Assembly (NCBI RefSeq): GCF_900110775.1
Contig: NZ_FOEP01000009.1
Location: forward strand, 1 to 64,000
From: Thalassovita taeanensis
GTDB lineage: Bacteria > Pseudomonadota > Alphaproteobacteria > Rhodobacterales > Rhodobacteraceae
Length of the DNA stretch: 64,000 bases
Direction: 5' to 3'
In this document: piece by piece, positions 26,025 through 34,541 of the stretch
How positions within the stretch are numbered: position 1 is the stretch's first letter
How the letters are laid out: every line of letters begins with the position of its first letter
Made by a program: the position numbers and the translations under genes
The notes under the pieces: generated by a model
The model's input: the letters and a program-made list of their open reading frames with translations, nothing else
Databases searched by the model: none
Told to the model about the DNA's origin: nothing

Positions 26025-26435
26025 TCATGCGGCCCAGATCGAGCGGATCTTGCCGGTCATCGCCACGCGGTCACCTGCCCGAACGGTCACATCGAAATCC
26101 ACCCAGCGTCGTTCGCGCTTCAGCTCCTTACTTCCGATACTGAAATCAAGAGACAGCATGTCACCATATTGTGGCATGAATCCCGAAAAGTTCAGCGACT
26201 GCATCGCATGAATATTGCCGGGTGGGCGGGGTTGGATTGCCTTCACATATCCATCCATCATTATGGCCACCAAAAGCCCCAGGGGCGCTTCTTCGGGGTT
26301 CGCCTCGCGGGGGCCATAGACATCCTGCCACAGCGCGCCCCGGTGCTGGCTTAGTTCTATTTCAATCGTGCCAAGCGAGGTGCCGATTTCAAAATCGTTG
26401 AACGTCCAAACGGCATTCGGGTCCGATGCTGTCAT
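26025..26435 (-). CDS. FAS1-like/MaoC hotdog partner subunit (non-catalytic half)
   Basis: A 136-residue hotdog protein starting MTASDPNAVWTFNDFEIG. It shows hotdog-type features (PPGNIHAMQSLNFSGF and a C-terminal FDVTVRAGDRVAMTGKIRSIW) but no hydratase-2 catalytic motif. The next gene encodes a catalytic MaoC half, so this is probably its structural or acyl-binding partner. The start at 26435 follows GGGGAGAG; the ATG at 26450 would place the site inside the gene. It is the first gene of the block, with a 438-bp divergent gap upstream. Confidence 0.78.
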   Translation of the reverse strand: MTASDPNAVWTFNDFEIGTSLGTIEIELSQHRGALWQDVYGPREANPEEAPLGLLVAIMMDGYVKAIQPRPPGNIHAMQSLNFSGFMPQYGDMLSLDFSIGSKELKRERRWVDFDVTVRAGDRVAMTGKIRSIWAA

Positions 26436-26873
26436 TCTTTCTCTCCCCATCGAGTATTCTCGTTAAAGAATACATCTCTCTATGGAGAGAGTTATCATGC
26501 GTTCTGACGCCATGCAAAGAGGTTTTCTGTCGCTGGAGGTTTGGGTGAAGCCGTTCACTCTGTGAAGCATCTCGGATTCCCACCCCACCCCACGCGACCG
26601 CACCTAGCGGTAAAAATGGCCCCGAGCCATTCGCGCTACAGAGGCGGTGCCCAACTCAATCTGTCCAGAGAAATCAGAGCCGCGATCGACAGACGATTTT
26701 CGCAGCAAAGCCGGGTCAACGGTAGGAAAAAGATTGCTACAGTATGATAAGTTAGTTTTATATGCGGTGACGAAAATAAGCCTAGATGCTCTAGAGACGA
26801 TGAGATCGGTCTAGTGGGGTCAGGGCGACAAACAAGATGCTGTACAGTTGTTCGGCACATTCGGGATAGAAAA
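26436..26873. other. Divergent intergenic region, 438 bp, with candidate operators
   Basis: This gap separates the minus-strand hotdog genes from the plus-strand TRAP genes and should hold promoters for both. It starts with two palindromes (listed separately). The rest has no credible gene; the only long frames are low-quality shadows. A GA/AT-rich stretch near 26720-26770 might hold the promoter of the TRAP operon. Confidence 0.5.
26454..26473. promoter_or_regulatory. Palindrome GTATTCT-n6-AGAATAC, candidate regulator site
   Basis: A perfect 7-bp inverted repeat with a 6-bp spacer lies 19 bp upstream of the hotdog gene start. A second perfect palindrome, TCTCTC-tatg-GAGAGA, follows at 26476-26491. 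IclR-type regulators bind inverted repeats of this size, and an IclR gene lies in the same block. The palindromes are seen directly; the regulator is inferred. Confidence 0.45.
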
Positions 26874-27494
26874 TTGACCACGAACGAGACCTTAGACGGC
26901 AGCACGATTGTTAAGAAGTTCGAGGCGTTTGACCGCTTGGCGCTGCACGCCATCAGTTTGATAAGTAAGTTTCTGATGCTCTTTGCCGGGGTTGCCCTTG
27001 TCTTGATGATGACCCAAGTCACAGTCGATGTTGTGGGAAAATTCCTGCTCAACCAACCCGTGCCGATGACGTTGGAGTTGGTCTCGAACTACTACATGGT
27101 GGCCGTGGTGTTTCTGCCGCTTGCCGCAGTCGAGTTGATTGATGGCAACATCAAGGTCGATCTGATCTATACTCATCTGCCACGTGTCATGAAGCGCAGC
27201 TTGGATCTGGTCGCCTATCTGTTTGCGACGTTCCTGTTCTGGTTTCTTACCACGAGCACTTGGAATGTCGCGGTCAAGAAATACCACGTCGGGGAATTCA
27301 TTATGGGATCGTATTCGGTTCCCATCTGGCAAAGCCGGTTCCTTGTCCCAATTGGCTGCGCATTGGTTTGCGCGCTTTTGATCCTGAAACTCCTGCGTAC
27401 CGCCTTGCATCTTATCCGTCCTGACCTGGATGACGCCGATGGCCCGAATGCACGCCCAAGAGACGATGATCCGCTGGCAGGCACCGCAATTTAA
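26874..27494 (+). CDS. dctQ: TRAP transporter small permease (second set)
   Basis: A DctQ-type membrane protein of about 206 residues with four hydrophobic helices. The motif DVVGKFLLNQPVPMTLELVSNYYMVAVVFLPLA is typical. The start is taken as the TTG at 26874 after GGGATAGA; the frame is open up to a GTG at 26814 and either could be used. It is the first gene of a dctQ-dctM-dctP set, which differs in order from the dctP-Q-M set at the left of the window. Confidence 0.88.
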   Translation: MTTNETLDGSTIVKKFEAFDRLALHAISLISKFLMLFAGVALVLMMTQVTVDVVGKFLLNQPVPMTLELVSNYYMVAVVFLPLAAVELIDGNIKVDLIYTHLPRVMKRSLDLVAYLFATFLFWFLTTSTWNVAVKKYHVGEFIMGSYSVPIWQSRFLVPIGCALVCALLILKLLRTALHLIRPDLDDADGPNARPRDDDPLAGTAI

Positions 27495-27559
27495 ACAACA
27501 CAAATTGGATCGGCGGCATTTTGGGCTGCCTCCCAACTGACCATGAGAAAGTGTGACTC

Positions 27560-28876
27560 TTGGAACTAGCGAACGAGACCATCGGATTTATCGGCATTGC
27601 TGCGTTGCTTGCCCTTATCTTTCTAAGAATTCCCATTGGCGTTGCGCTTTGCAGTGTGGCGGTTATCGGAATCTACGCCATTCTGGGCGAACGCGCGACG
27701 TTGGGGATTTTGGCCCAAATCCCGTATGATTTCACTGCGCATTGGACGCTCAGTTCAATTCCGATGTTTCTATTGATGGGCTATTTCTGCTTCCACGCAG
27801 GGCTGACTTCGGGCCTATTTCGTATGGCGCGGTTGTGGTTGTCATGGTTGCCAGGGGGGTTATCCGTCGCAAGCATCTATGGTTCGGCACTCTTCGCTGC
27901 CGTGACTGGGTCGAGCCTCGCCTGCACCGCCGCCATGGGGCGTATCGCGGTTCCTGAAATGCTAAAGGCCAACTATGATAAAGGGTTGGCAACCGGCACA
28001 ATCGCTGCCGCAGGCACGATCGGGTCGATGATTCCGCCATCAATTCTGTTAATCATCTATGGGATCTTCGTCGAGGAATCGATCTCCAAGCTGTTCATGG
28101 GCGCTCTTATTCCTGGCATAATGACTGCCGTCTTCTACTCGGTGATGGTCATTACTCGTGCATGGCTGAACCCCAGCCTGGCCCCGCGTGTGGTTGAGAA
28201 CGTCACGTTCCTTGAACGGATTTACGCGATAAAGGACACGTGGCCAGTGGTCGCGTTAATTGTTGGCGTTTTTGGCGGGCTTTTCAGCGGGCTGTTCACG
28301 CCAACCGAAGCGGGCGCAGTTGGCGCGGCCCTGTCTCTTGTGATCGCGTTGATAAAGCGCGCAATGCACTGGAATATTTTCAAACTGGCCGTGTCAGAAA
28401 CGTTGCGCACAACTGCCTCGATCTTCCTGATTGCCATTGGCGCGCAGTTGTTGACCCGCTTTTTCGCGCTGTCGGGCACGACGACGATCGTGGCCGAGCT
28501 CATCGCCTCACCCGAATACTCGCAGCTTCAGGTGATCCTGATTATCTCGGCGATTCTGGTGCTGCTGGGAATGCTGCTGGACCCGATTGGCATCATGCTG
28601 TTGACGATCCCGATCTTGCTGCCGGTGCTCGAGGCGCGGGATATCAACTTTATCTGGTTCGGCGTTCTGATGGCAAAGTTTCTCGAGATCGGTTTTATCA
28701 CACCGCCAGTCGGTTTGAACGTGTTCGTCGTGAAGGGGATCGTCGGAGACGCCGTTCCGATTCACAAAATTTTTCAGGGCGTTTTCTGGTTCGTCGTCAT
28801 GGATTTCATCGTGATCACACTACTGATCGCATTCCCCGAGATCATCCTGTGGCTCCCTGCGTTCGTCGGAGGGTGA
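27560..28876 (+). CDS. dctM: TRAP transporter large permease (second set)
   Basis: A 438-residue DctM protein with a TTG start. Motifs IPMFLLMGYF, TGSSLACTAAMGRIAVPEM, GTIGSMIPPSILLIIYG and LDPIGIMLLTIPILLPV match the family and closely parallel the DctM at 297-1616, so the two sets are paralogous. It ends FPEIILWLPAFVGG, the native type of tail that the other copy has lost to an IS. It is the translocating subunit for the solute bound by the DctP at 28984. Confidence 0.92.
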   Translation: MELANETIGFIGIAALLALIFLRIPIGVALCSVAVIGIYAILGERATLGILAQIPYDFTAHWTLSSIPMFLLMGYFCFHAGLTSGLFRMARLWLSWLPGGLSVASIYGSALFAAVTGSSLACTAAMGRIAVPEMLKANYDKGLATGTIAAAGTIGSMIPPSILLIIYGIFVEESISKLFMGALIPGIMTAVFYSVMVITRAWLNPSLAPRVVENVTFLERIYAIKDTWPVVALIVGVFGGLFSGLFTPTEAGAVGAALSLVIALIKRAMHWNIFKLAVSETLRTTASIFLIAIGAQLLTRFFALSGTTTIVAELIASPEYSQLQVILIISAILVLLGMLLDPIGIMLLTIPILLPVLEARDINFIWFGVLMAKFLEIGFITPPVGLNVFVVKGIVGDAVPIHKIFQGVFWFVVMDFIVITLLIAFPEIILWLPAFVGG

Positions 28877-28983
28877 CGGCATCGTTCCCAACTCGAACCA
28901 TGAATTTTGGCCATTTAGGCAACCAAACGCATAAACGACCCGAGCAGAAATTCGCTTGGTAAACCAAAAAAGGGAGAGAGAAT

Positions 28984-30102
28984 ATGAAGACAAAATTCAC
29001 AGCAGCGGCGGCCGTGGCAGTCGCACTTGGTATCGCGACCCAAGCAAGTGCCGATACCAAGATTACGATCAGTAACTGGATCAGTCCCAAGCACCCCGTC
29101 AGCGCTGCGGGCTATCATCCGTTTATCGAAAAGCTCGAGGCTTCAGGCTTTAAAGTGAGCGCTTTTGAGGGCGGTGCGCTTCTTGGCGCAAAGCCGGCTT
29201 TGCCCGGGATCGGCGATGGCGTCGCGGATATGGGCATGCTTGCCATGACCTACTTCCCGGCCGAATTCCCCAACGCGCAACTGGTCGCGGATATGGGCCT
29301 TTCGACCCCCAACAGCCTTACAGCAATGGCCGCGGCGGCAGAATATAACCTACTGCATTGCCCGGAATGTCTGGCTGAATACAAGGCCGCAAACGTCGTA
29401 TATATGGGGACCTATTCCTCCTCGCCTTACTCGATCATTTCGAAAGAGCCTATTCGTTCGACCGCTGACCTGAAGGGCAAGAAAATGCGCGTTCCGGGGA
29501 GCTTGTGGTCTCGTTGGGCAGAGTCTGTTGGTGGGATCCAGGTAAATGTTCCGTCGTCAGAAATGTTCGAGGGCCTCGACAAAGGCGCGCTGGATATCGC
29601 AATTCAATCGCCGGGCGCGCTTCGCTCATATGCGTTGTGGGACACAGCAAAATACGTGAACAACCTGAATTTGGGCACATACCACTCGTTGTCTCTGATG
29701 ACGATGAACCGCGATTTCTGGGCCGATCTGTCTGACGAGGAGCGCGCGCTTATTCTTGGCGAGGCTGCGAAGATGAGCGTTGATGTCACGGAATACTACC
29801 TCAACTCCGAAGAGGAAGTGATCGCGTTGATGGACGAGCACGGCGTAGAAATGATCGACGCGTCCGCCGAGATGGTCGATACCAAAGCGCAATTTGTCGC
29901 CGGTGACGTTACAGCGATTATCGATACCGCCAAAACAAAATACGGTATCGCTGATGCAGAAGCCAAAGTTGCCAAGCTTAACGAGCTGATGGCCAAATGG
30001 AGCGGTATTGTTGCCGAAACTGGTGGCGATCGTGATGCGATGATCGCCCGGCTTCAAAGCGAAGTGTATGACAAGCTGCCCGCAGGTTTCGGCCTGAACT
30101 AA
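28984..30102 (+). CDS. dctP: TRAP transporter substrate-binding protein (second set)
   Basis: A 372-residue periplasmic protein with a signal peptide ending near ASA (residue 23). DctP motifs include DLKGKKMRVPGS and MFEGLDKGALDIAIQSPGAL. It carries HCPECLAEY in the place of NCPGC in the other DctP here; the paired cysteines may form a disulphide specific to this subgroup. A GGGAGAGAG site precedes the ATG. The neighbouring CoA genes suggest that the ligand is a di- or oxo-acid degraded by them. Confidence 0.92.
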   Translation: MKTKFTAAAAVAVALGIATQASADTKITISNWISPKHPVSAAGYHPFIEKLEASGFKVSAFEGGALLGAKPALPGIGDGVADMGMLAMTYFPAEFPNAQLVADMGLSTPNSLTAMAAAAEYNLLHCPECLAEYKAANVVYMGTYSSSPYSIISKEPIRSTADLKGKKMRVPGSLWSRWAESVGGIQVNVPSSEMFEGLDKGALDIAIQSPGALRSYALWDTAKYVNNLNLGTYHSLSLMTMNRDFWADLSDEERALILGEAAKMSVDVTEYYLNSEEEVIALMDEHGVEMIDASAEMVDTKAQFVAGDVTAIIDTAKTKYGIADAEAKVAKLNELMAKWSGIVAETGGDRDAMIARLQSEVYDKLPAGFGLN

Positions 30103-30109
30103 CATCACA

Positions 30110-30142
30110 TCATGGCGCGCTCTCAGCATGGGTGCGCCATGA
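30110..30142 (+). terminator. Hairpin after the second TRAP operon
   Basis: TCATGGCGC and GCGCCATGA form a perfect 9-bp stem around a 15-nt loop just after dctP. There is no U-run, so termination may be weak or the hairpin may stabilise the 3' end. Confidence 0.45.
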
Positions 30143-30233
30143 CGTCCTCAGCACATACGCGTGGTGAAATTTGTCGTGCGTCTAGTGCGTCTGAATTTGC
30201 AGCGCGCGTAAATTCAATATCGAGAAGTTAAAC

Positions 30234-31496
30234 TTGCCATCCCAAAGTTCATCCGTCGCCACCGCCAACTCTGGCCCTCTGTCCGGTATTCGTGTGCTCG
30301 ACCTAAGCCGTGTATTGGCCGCTCCTTGGGCCGCTCAAATCCTTGGGGACCTGGGGGCTGATGTCATCAAGGTGGAACAAACCACCACAGGCGACGACAC
30401 CAGAGCGTGGGGGCCACCGTTTTTGCAAGACGGAGATGAGGCAACATTTGCTCCATATTTTTTGGCATGCAACAGAAACAAGCGATCAATAGCGATTGAT
30501 TTGGCGAAACCCGAAGGCGCCGAGATTGTCCGCAAGCTGGCCGCTCAAAGCGATGTTCTGATCGAGAACTTCAAGGTCGGAGGGTTGGCGAAGTACGGGC
30601 TGGACTATGTGTCGATCAAAAAGGCGGCTCCCAATATCATATATTGTTCTGTTACCGGTTTTGGTCAGACGGGGCCCTATGCGCCGCGTGGCGGCTATGA
30701 CTTTCTGATTCAGGCAATGGGCGGCATCATGAGCGTGACCGGCCCAGCCGCAGATACGCCAGGGGCTGAGCCGACCAAAGTTGGCTTGCCCGCCGTGGAT
30801 CTTTTCACCGGGATGTATGCGGCCATCGCAATCCAAGCCGCCCTGCGCCACAAGGACCAGACCGGCGAGGGCCAGCACATTGATTGCGCCCTTTTGGACA
30901 GCGCGGTTGCCATGTTGGCCAATCAATCGGCGACGTGGCTCATGGGTGGCCCGGTGCCACAGCCGATGGGCAACGCGCATCCCAGCATCGTCCCATACCG
31001 CACATTTCCGGTTTCCGACGGCCATATTGTGGTGGCTGTCGGAAATACGAAACAGTTTATCGCGCTCTGCGATATTCTGGGGCGACCTGACATCGGCGCC
31101 GACCCACGGTATCAGTCCAGCCCCGGCCGCAAAGAGCACCGGGATGAGCTGGAAGCCGAGCTGACGCAGGAATTCGCCAAATGGACAAAAGACTCGATCA
31201 TTGCCGCCATGTCGCAAAATGATGTCCCAGGGGGCCCGATAAACACCGTCGATCAGGTTTTTGCCGACCAACAGGTTGTCGCCCGCAAGATGCTTGAACC
31301 GACGCCGAGTACCGCCGGGACTGAATTGCCATTGGTACGTTTCCCCGCGATTTTGTCAGCTTCGCCCGCAACCATCCGGCGCGCGCCGCCACAGCTGGGC
31401 GAACACTCTGTCGAAGTTTTGTCCCAGGTGCTGAAGTTACCCGCGGATGAGATCGCCGCCCTGTGCAAAAGGGGCGTCATAGGGGCTGACAAGTGA
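30234..31496 (+). CDS. Class III (CaiB/BaiF) CoA-transferase
   Basis: A 420-residue family III CoA-transferase with a TTG start after GAGAAG. LSGIRVLDLSRVLAAPWAAQILGDLGADVIKVE is the CoA-binding N-terminal part, and the catalytic aspartate lies in GGYDFLIQAMGGIMSVTG. VGLPAVDLFTGMYAA is also conserved. It follows the TRAP operon on the same strand and ends about 20 bp before an IS3 element. It could activate the acid imported by the TRAP system. Confidence 0.9.
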   Translation: MPSQSSSVATANSGPLSGIRVLDLSRVLAAPWAAQILGDLGADVIKVEQTTTGDDTRAWGPPFLQDGDEATFAPYFLACNRNKRSIAIDLAKPEGAEIVRKLAAQSDVLIENFKVGGLAKYGLDYVSIKKAAPNIIYCSVTGFGQTGPYAPRGGYDFLIQAMGGIMSVTGPAADTPGAEPTKVGLPAVDLFTGMYAAIAIQAALRHKDQTGEGQHIDCALLDSAVAMLANQSATWLMGGPVPQPMGNAHPSIVPYRTFPVSDGHIVVAVGNTKQFIALCDILGRPDIGADPRYQSSPGRKEHRDELEAELTQEFAKWTKDSIIAAMSQNDVPGGPINTVDQVFADQQVVARKMLEPTPSTAGTELPLVRFPAILSASPATIRRAPPQLGEHSVEVLSQVLKLPADEIAALCKRGVIGADK

Positions 31497-31594
31497 TAAT
31501 CGATACAGGTGCTACTGAGCTCCCCCCGAAAATCGGACACTGATGTAAGCTACGATTTGTTTTCTGCTGATCTTCGACGAGAAGGAGATCAGAG

Positions 31595-31888
31595 ATGTCG
31601 AAACGGAAGCAGCATGCGCCTGAGTTCAAGGCAAAAGTGACGCTGGAAGCGCTGAAGGGTGAACAGACGGTGGCCGAGCTGGCGAGCCGTTTCGGGGTTC
31701 ACCCGACGATGATCCACACATGGAAGAAAGCGCTTCTGGAAGGTGCATCCGGCGTGTTCGAGCGTGGTGGCAAGCCCCCCCCCGAGATTGACGAGGAGCA
31801 GGTCAAGGAGCTGCACGCCAAGATCGGGGAGTTGGCTGTTGCCAACGATTTTTTGTCCAGAAAGCCCAAGCCGTGGAACGGAAAGTGA
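31595..31888 (+). CDS. IS3-family transposase OrfA
   Basis: A 97-residue protein with the IS3 OrfA helix-turn-helix (FKAKVTLEALKGEQTVAELASRFGVHPTMIHTWKKALLEGA) followed by a coiled-coil region. A strong AGAAGGAG site precedes the ATG. Near its end the sequence T TTT TTG at 31849-31855 is a classic slippery site: a -1 shift gives FFVQKAQAVERKVRR and enters the OrfB frame. The gene itself appears intact. Confidence 0.9.
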   Translation: MSKRKQHAPEFKAKVTLEALKGEQTVAELASRFGVHPTMIHTWKKALLEGASGVFERGGKPPPEIDEEQVKELHAKIGELAVANDFLSRKPKPWNGK

Positions 31889-32740
31889 GGCGGGAGATGA
31901 TCGAACCAGCCAATCCGGATCTGCCCATCGGCAGGCAGTGCCAACTGCTGTCGATCTCGCGATCCTCGTTCTACTACCAGCCCAAGGGCGAGACGGCGCT
32001 GAACCTCGCGCTCATGCGCCAAATTGATGAACAATTCCTTGAGACATCGTTCTTCGGTGTCCGGCAGATGACCTGACATCTGCGCAACGAAGGGCACCCG
32101 GTGAACGAGAAGCGGATCAGACAACTGATACGCCTCATGAGCTTGATGCCGATCTATCAGAAGCCCAACACCAGCAAGGCGGCGAAGGGGCGCAAGACCT
32201 ATCCTGCGTGGTCTGCGGGTGACTCGGCCCAATCAGGTCTGGGCGGCGGACATCACCTATCTGCCAATGCGCAGGGGCTTTCTGTATCTGGTCGCGATCA
32301 TGGACTGGCACACGCGCAAGGTTCTGGCTTGGCGTATCTCGAATACGCTGGAGGCCGACTTCTGCGTCGACGCCCTGAACGAAGCGATCCACAAGTTCGG
32401 CCCGCCTGACATCATGAATACCGACCAAGGCAGCCAGTTCACCTCCTTCGCCCGGACCGACCGGCTGCGGCGATCTGGCGTGCGCCTCTCAATGGATGGG
32501 AAAGGCCGGTTCCTCGATAACATCTTTGTCGAGCGGCTCGAGCGCTCGCTGAAATACGAATGCGTCTACCTGCATGCCTGGGAGACAGGATCGGAAGCTA
32601 AGGCGAGTGTCGGGAAATGGATCGAGTTTTACAACCGCAAGCGCCCCCATTCCGCCCTTGGCGGCGGGCCACCAGCCGTGGTCTATTGGCTGAGAAAAAA
32701 CGAAACCCAAACCGGTCAGCAGGAGCAAAGAGTAGCTTAA
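31852..32740 (+). pseudogene. IS3-family transposase OrfB (DDE integrase), broken
   Basis: The OrfB frame, entered by -1 frameshifting, reads through SRSSFYY and FGVRQMT but stops at a TGA (32074-32076) where a tryptophan codon is expected (MT-W-HLRNEG). A second lesion near 32203-32207 shifts the frame: the text KTYP jumps to LRGLRVTRPNQ, consistent with a small deletion of about 5 nt. The catalytic DDE core survives in the last frame: WAADITYLP, NTDQGSQFTS and ERLERSLKYE. The product is not expected to be functional. Confidence 0.88.
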
Positions 32741-32934
32741 ATTACGCCAAAACCTGTCCAAACATTGGGGAGTAGCTCAGTGCGGCCAAGGCCACTGGAA
32801 GTCCGATCATGTTCAGGCTGCGCAGCAAGAAAGATTCGGCCCGAACCTGAACCTCCTACAGCTACAATTGACCTTCTCAGGTTAAATAAATACGGTCATC
32901 ACGCATATTAATTCATTGCGACTTATGGCAAAAT

Positions 32935-32949
32935 GGTTCGATGTCGGGT
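32935..32949 (-). promoter_or_regulatory. Candidate operator (ACCCGACATC...), upstream of the TetR gene
   Basis: Read on the minus strand this is ACCCGACATCGAACC. It resembles ACCGGACGTTCGGT before the livF operon and ACCAGACGTCCAAC before the dioxygenase genes (shared core ACCnGACrTy). It lies 46 bp before the tetR start. It may be an autoregulatory site; the evidence is comparison by eye only. Confidence 0.3.
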
Positions 32950-32995
32950 AGTGTGCCGAACTTGTTGGAAATGCTACTGAAATGGAAACGTCGCC

Positions 32996-33601
32996 TTGGC
33001 CAGAACTCAATCCAAACACTATCCCGAGATACGTGAAGGGATTTTGAAATCCGCTGCAAAGCTCTTCGCAGAAAAAGGATATGCAACCACCACGATTGTG
33101 GATCTGGCAACAGCTTGTGAGACCTCACGCGGTGCGCTTTACCACTATTACAGCTCAAAGGAGGATATACTTTTCAGTATCATCCAAGAGCATGTGGCGA
33201 CGATGTACGAGACTTTAAACCGTGCAGCGGACCAAGCTGCAGAACCAGAAGAACGGCTAAGGGCTGTGGTTCGGGCGATGGTGGCGCTAAACGCAGATGG
33301 CAAATACGAGCAGATCGTTCTCTTGAACGAAATCAATCAGTTAGATCCAGAGCAACAAACGTCATTGCGTGCATTGCAACGTGAGATCGTGATCAAAGTG
33401 CAAGATCTGATTGCAGACGTCAGCCATGCCGATCAAATTTCGCGCGACAAGATGAAGGTTCTTACGATGATGTTCCTAGGCATGATCAATTATACCTATG
33501 TTTGGTATGACCCCCAAGGCGCAGTTACGCCTGACGAATATGCAGAAATGTCAGTTGACGTCTATTTGGGCGGACTTCTTGCCAAGGTTCGCGAAAGCTG
33601 A
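32996..33601 (+). CDS. TetR-family transcriptional regulator
   Basis: A 201-residue regulator with a TTG start (MARTQSKHYPEIREGI). The N-terminal helix-turn-helix is GYATTTIVDLATACETSRGALYHYYSSKEDILFSII, typical of TetR regulators of fatty-acid or CoA-ester metabolism. The remaining helices form the ligand pocket. It opens a plus-strand unit with an esterase gene and stands beside the ring-hydroxylation and beta-oxidation genes, so it is the likely local repressor. Confidence 0.9.
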   Translation: MARTQSKHYPEIREGILKSAAKLFAEKGYATTTIVDLATACETSRGALYHYYSSKEDILFSIIQEHVATMYETLNRAADQAAEPEERLRAVVRAMVALNADGKYEQIVLLNEINQLDPEQQTSLRALQREIVIKVQDLIADVSHADQISRDKMKVLTMMFLGMINYTYVWYDPQGAVTPDEYAEMSVDVYLGGLLAKVRES

Positions 33602-33632
33602 ACGCGCGATCTCAACTTGAAAAGTGTTATCC

Positions 33633-34541
33633 ATGACCGACGCGAAATTAATGAGCAATGTCCTTCAGCGGCTGGCAAAGACCTTTGACAGTTGGGGGGC
33701 GACAACGACGTTGGCGCAAATGCGTGCCGACTTTGATACGCTGCTGCAATCCGATGTCGTGGCAACCGCTCACCCTGTCAACGCAGCTGGTATTGACGCA
33801 GCTTGGCTATTTCCGGCGCAGGACAGCGACAATGTTGTTCTGTATTTCCATGGTGGCGGATATCAACTCGGGTCGATTTCCTCGCATCTGGATTTGATGT
33901 CGCGCCTTTCACTGACGTCGCAGGCGCGGGTATTGGGCTTTAATTATCGGCTTGCTCCGGAACACAAGTTTCCATCTGCGGTTGAAGATAGCGTCTTGGT
34001 TTACCGATGGTTGCTGGATCAAGGGATCGAGCCGAACCGGATTGCATTTGCCGGAGATTCTGCTGGTGCGGGATTGGCTGTCGCCACTTTGCTGCAATCT
34101 CGTACCGAAGGGTTGCCGATGCCGGCCTGCGCTGTTCTTCTTTCGCCCTGGTTGGATATGGAAGCCAAGGGCGAAACATTTGTTTCACGCGCAGCAGTTG
34201 ACCCGCTTACGCAGCGCGACAAACTGCTCTTGATGGCACGAACCTATTTGGGGCGCGGAGGAAACCCTTTGGATCCGCTTGCCTCGCCCATTCACGGGGA
34301 TTTGACGGGGCTACCGCCGATGCTGATCCACGTTGGGGACCACGAGACCATATTGGACGACTCCCGCGCATTTTTGCCTTTGGCCAAGAAGGCCGGTATC
34401 GAGGTGGAATTGGTGATCTGGCCAGAGATGATCCACCATTTTCAGGTGTTCCCTGAACTTCCAGAGGCGCGCCAGTCTGTTGAGCAGATTGGGAGCTATC
34501 TAAACCAACAGTTCGCTAGGGGCGTCAACGGCCGGGTCTAG
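33633..34541 (+). CDS. Alpha/beta hydrolase, hormone-sensitive-lipase-type esterase
   Basis: A 302-residue esterase. HGGG oxyanion motif (YFHGGGYQLGS) near residue 74, nucleophile elbow GDSAGAG, acidic residue region GDHETILDD and the C-terminal catalytic histidine in MIHHFQVF are all present. The ATG at 33633 is preferred over a GTG at 33624. It is cytoplasmic (no signal peptide). It follows the TetR gene and overlaps the convergent SDR gene by 4 bp. Release of an acid from an ester or lactone of the pathway substrate is a reasonable role. Confidence 0.88.
   Translation: MTDAKLMSNVLQRLAKTFDSWGATTTLAQMRADFDTLLQSDVVATAHPVNAAGIDAAWLFPAQDSDNVVLYFHGGGYQLGSISSHLDLMSRLSLTSQARVLGFNYRLAPEHKFPSAVEDSVLVYRWLLDQGIEPNRIAFAGDSAGAGLAVATLLQSRTEGLPMPACAVLLSPWLDMEAKGETFVSRAAVDPLTQRDKLLLMARTYLGRGGNPLDPLASPIHGDLTGLPPMLIHVGDHETILDDSRAFLPLAKKAGIEVELVIWPEMIHHFQVFPELPEARQSVEQIGSYLNQQFARGVNGRV

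Larger units (their letters stand above)
31516..32779 (+). mobile_element. IS3-family insertion sequence, inactivated
   Basis: An element of about 1.26 kb bounded by imperfect inverted repeats of about 25 bp. The left end begins TGAGCTCCCCCCG and the right end, read on the minus strand, begins TGAGCTACTCCCC; both continue to GGACA. Two more bases (AC) outside are also shared. No clear target-site duplication was found. It contains an intact orfA and a broken orfB. It lies between a CoA-transferase gene and a TetR gene. Confidence 0.85.

Noticed and set aside
31500-31515. Target-site duplication of the IS3 element
   Set aside because: Bases outside the two ends do not match clearly (TAC and GTG, or GCT and GCG), so no duplication is claimed.
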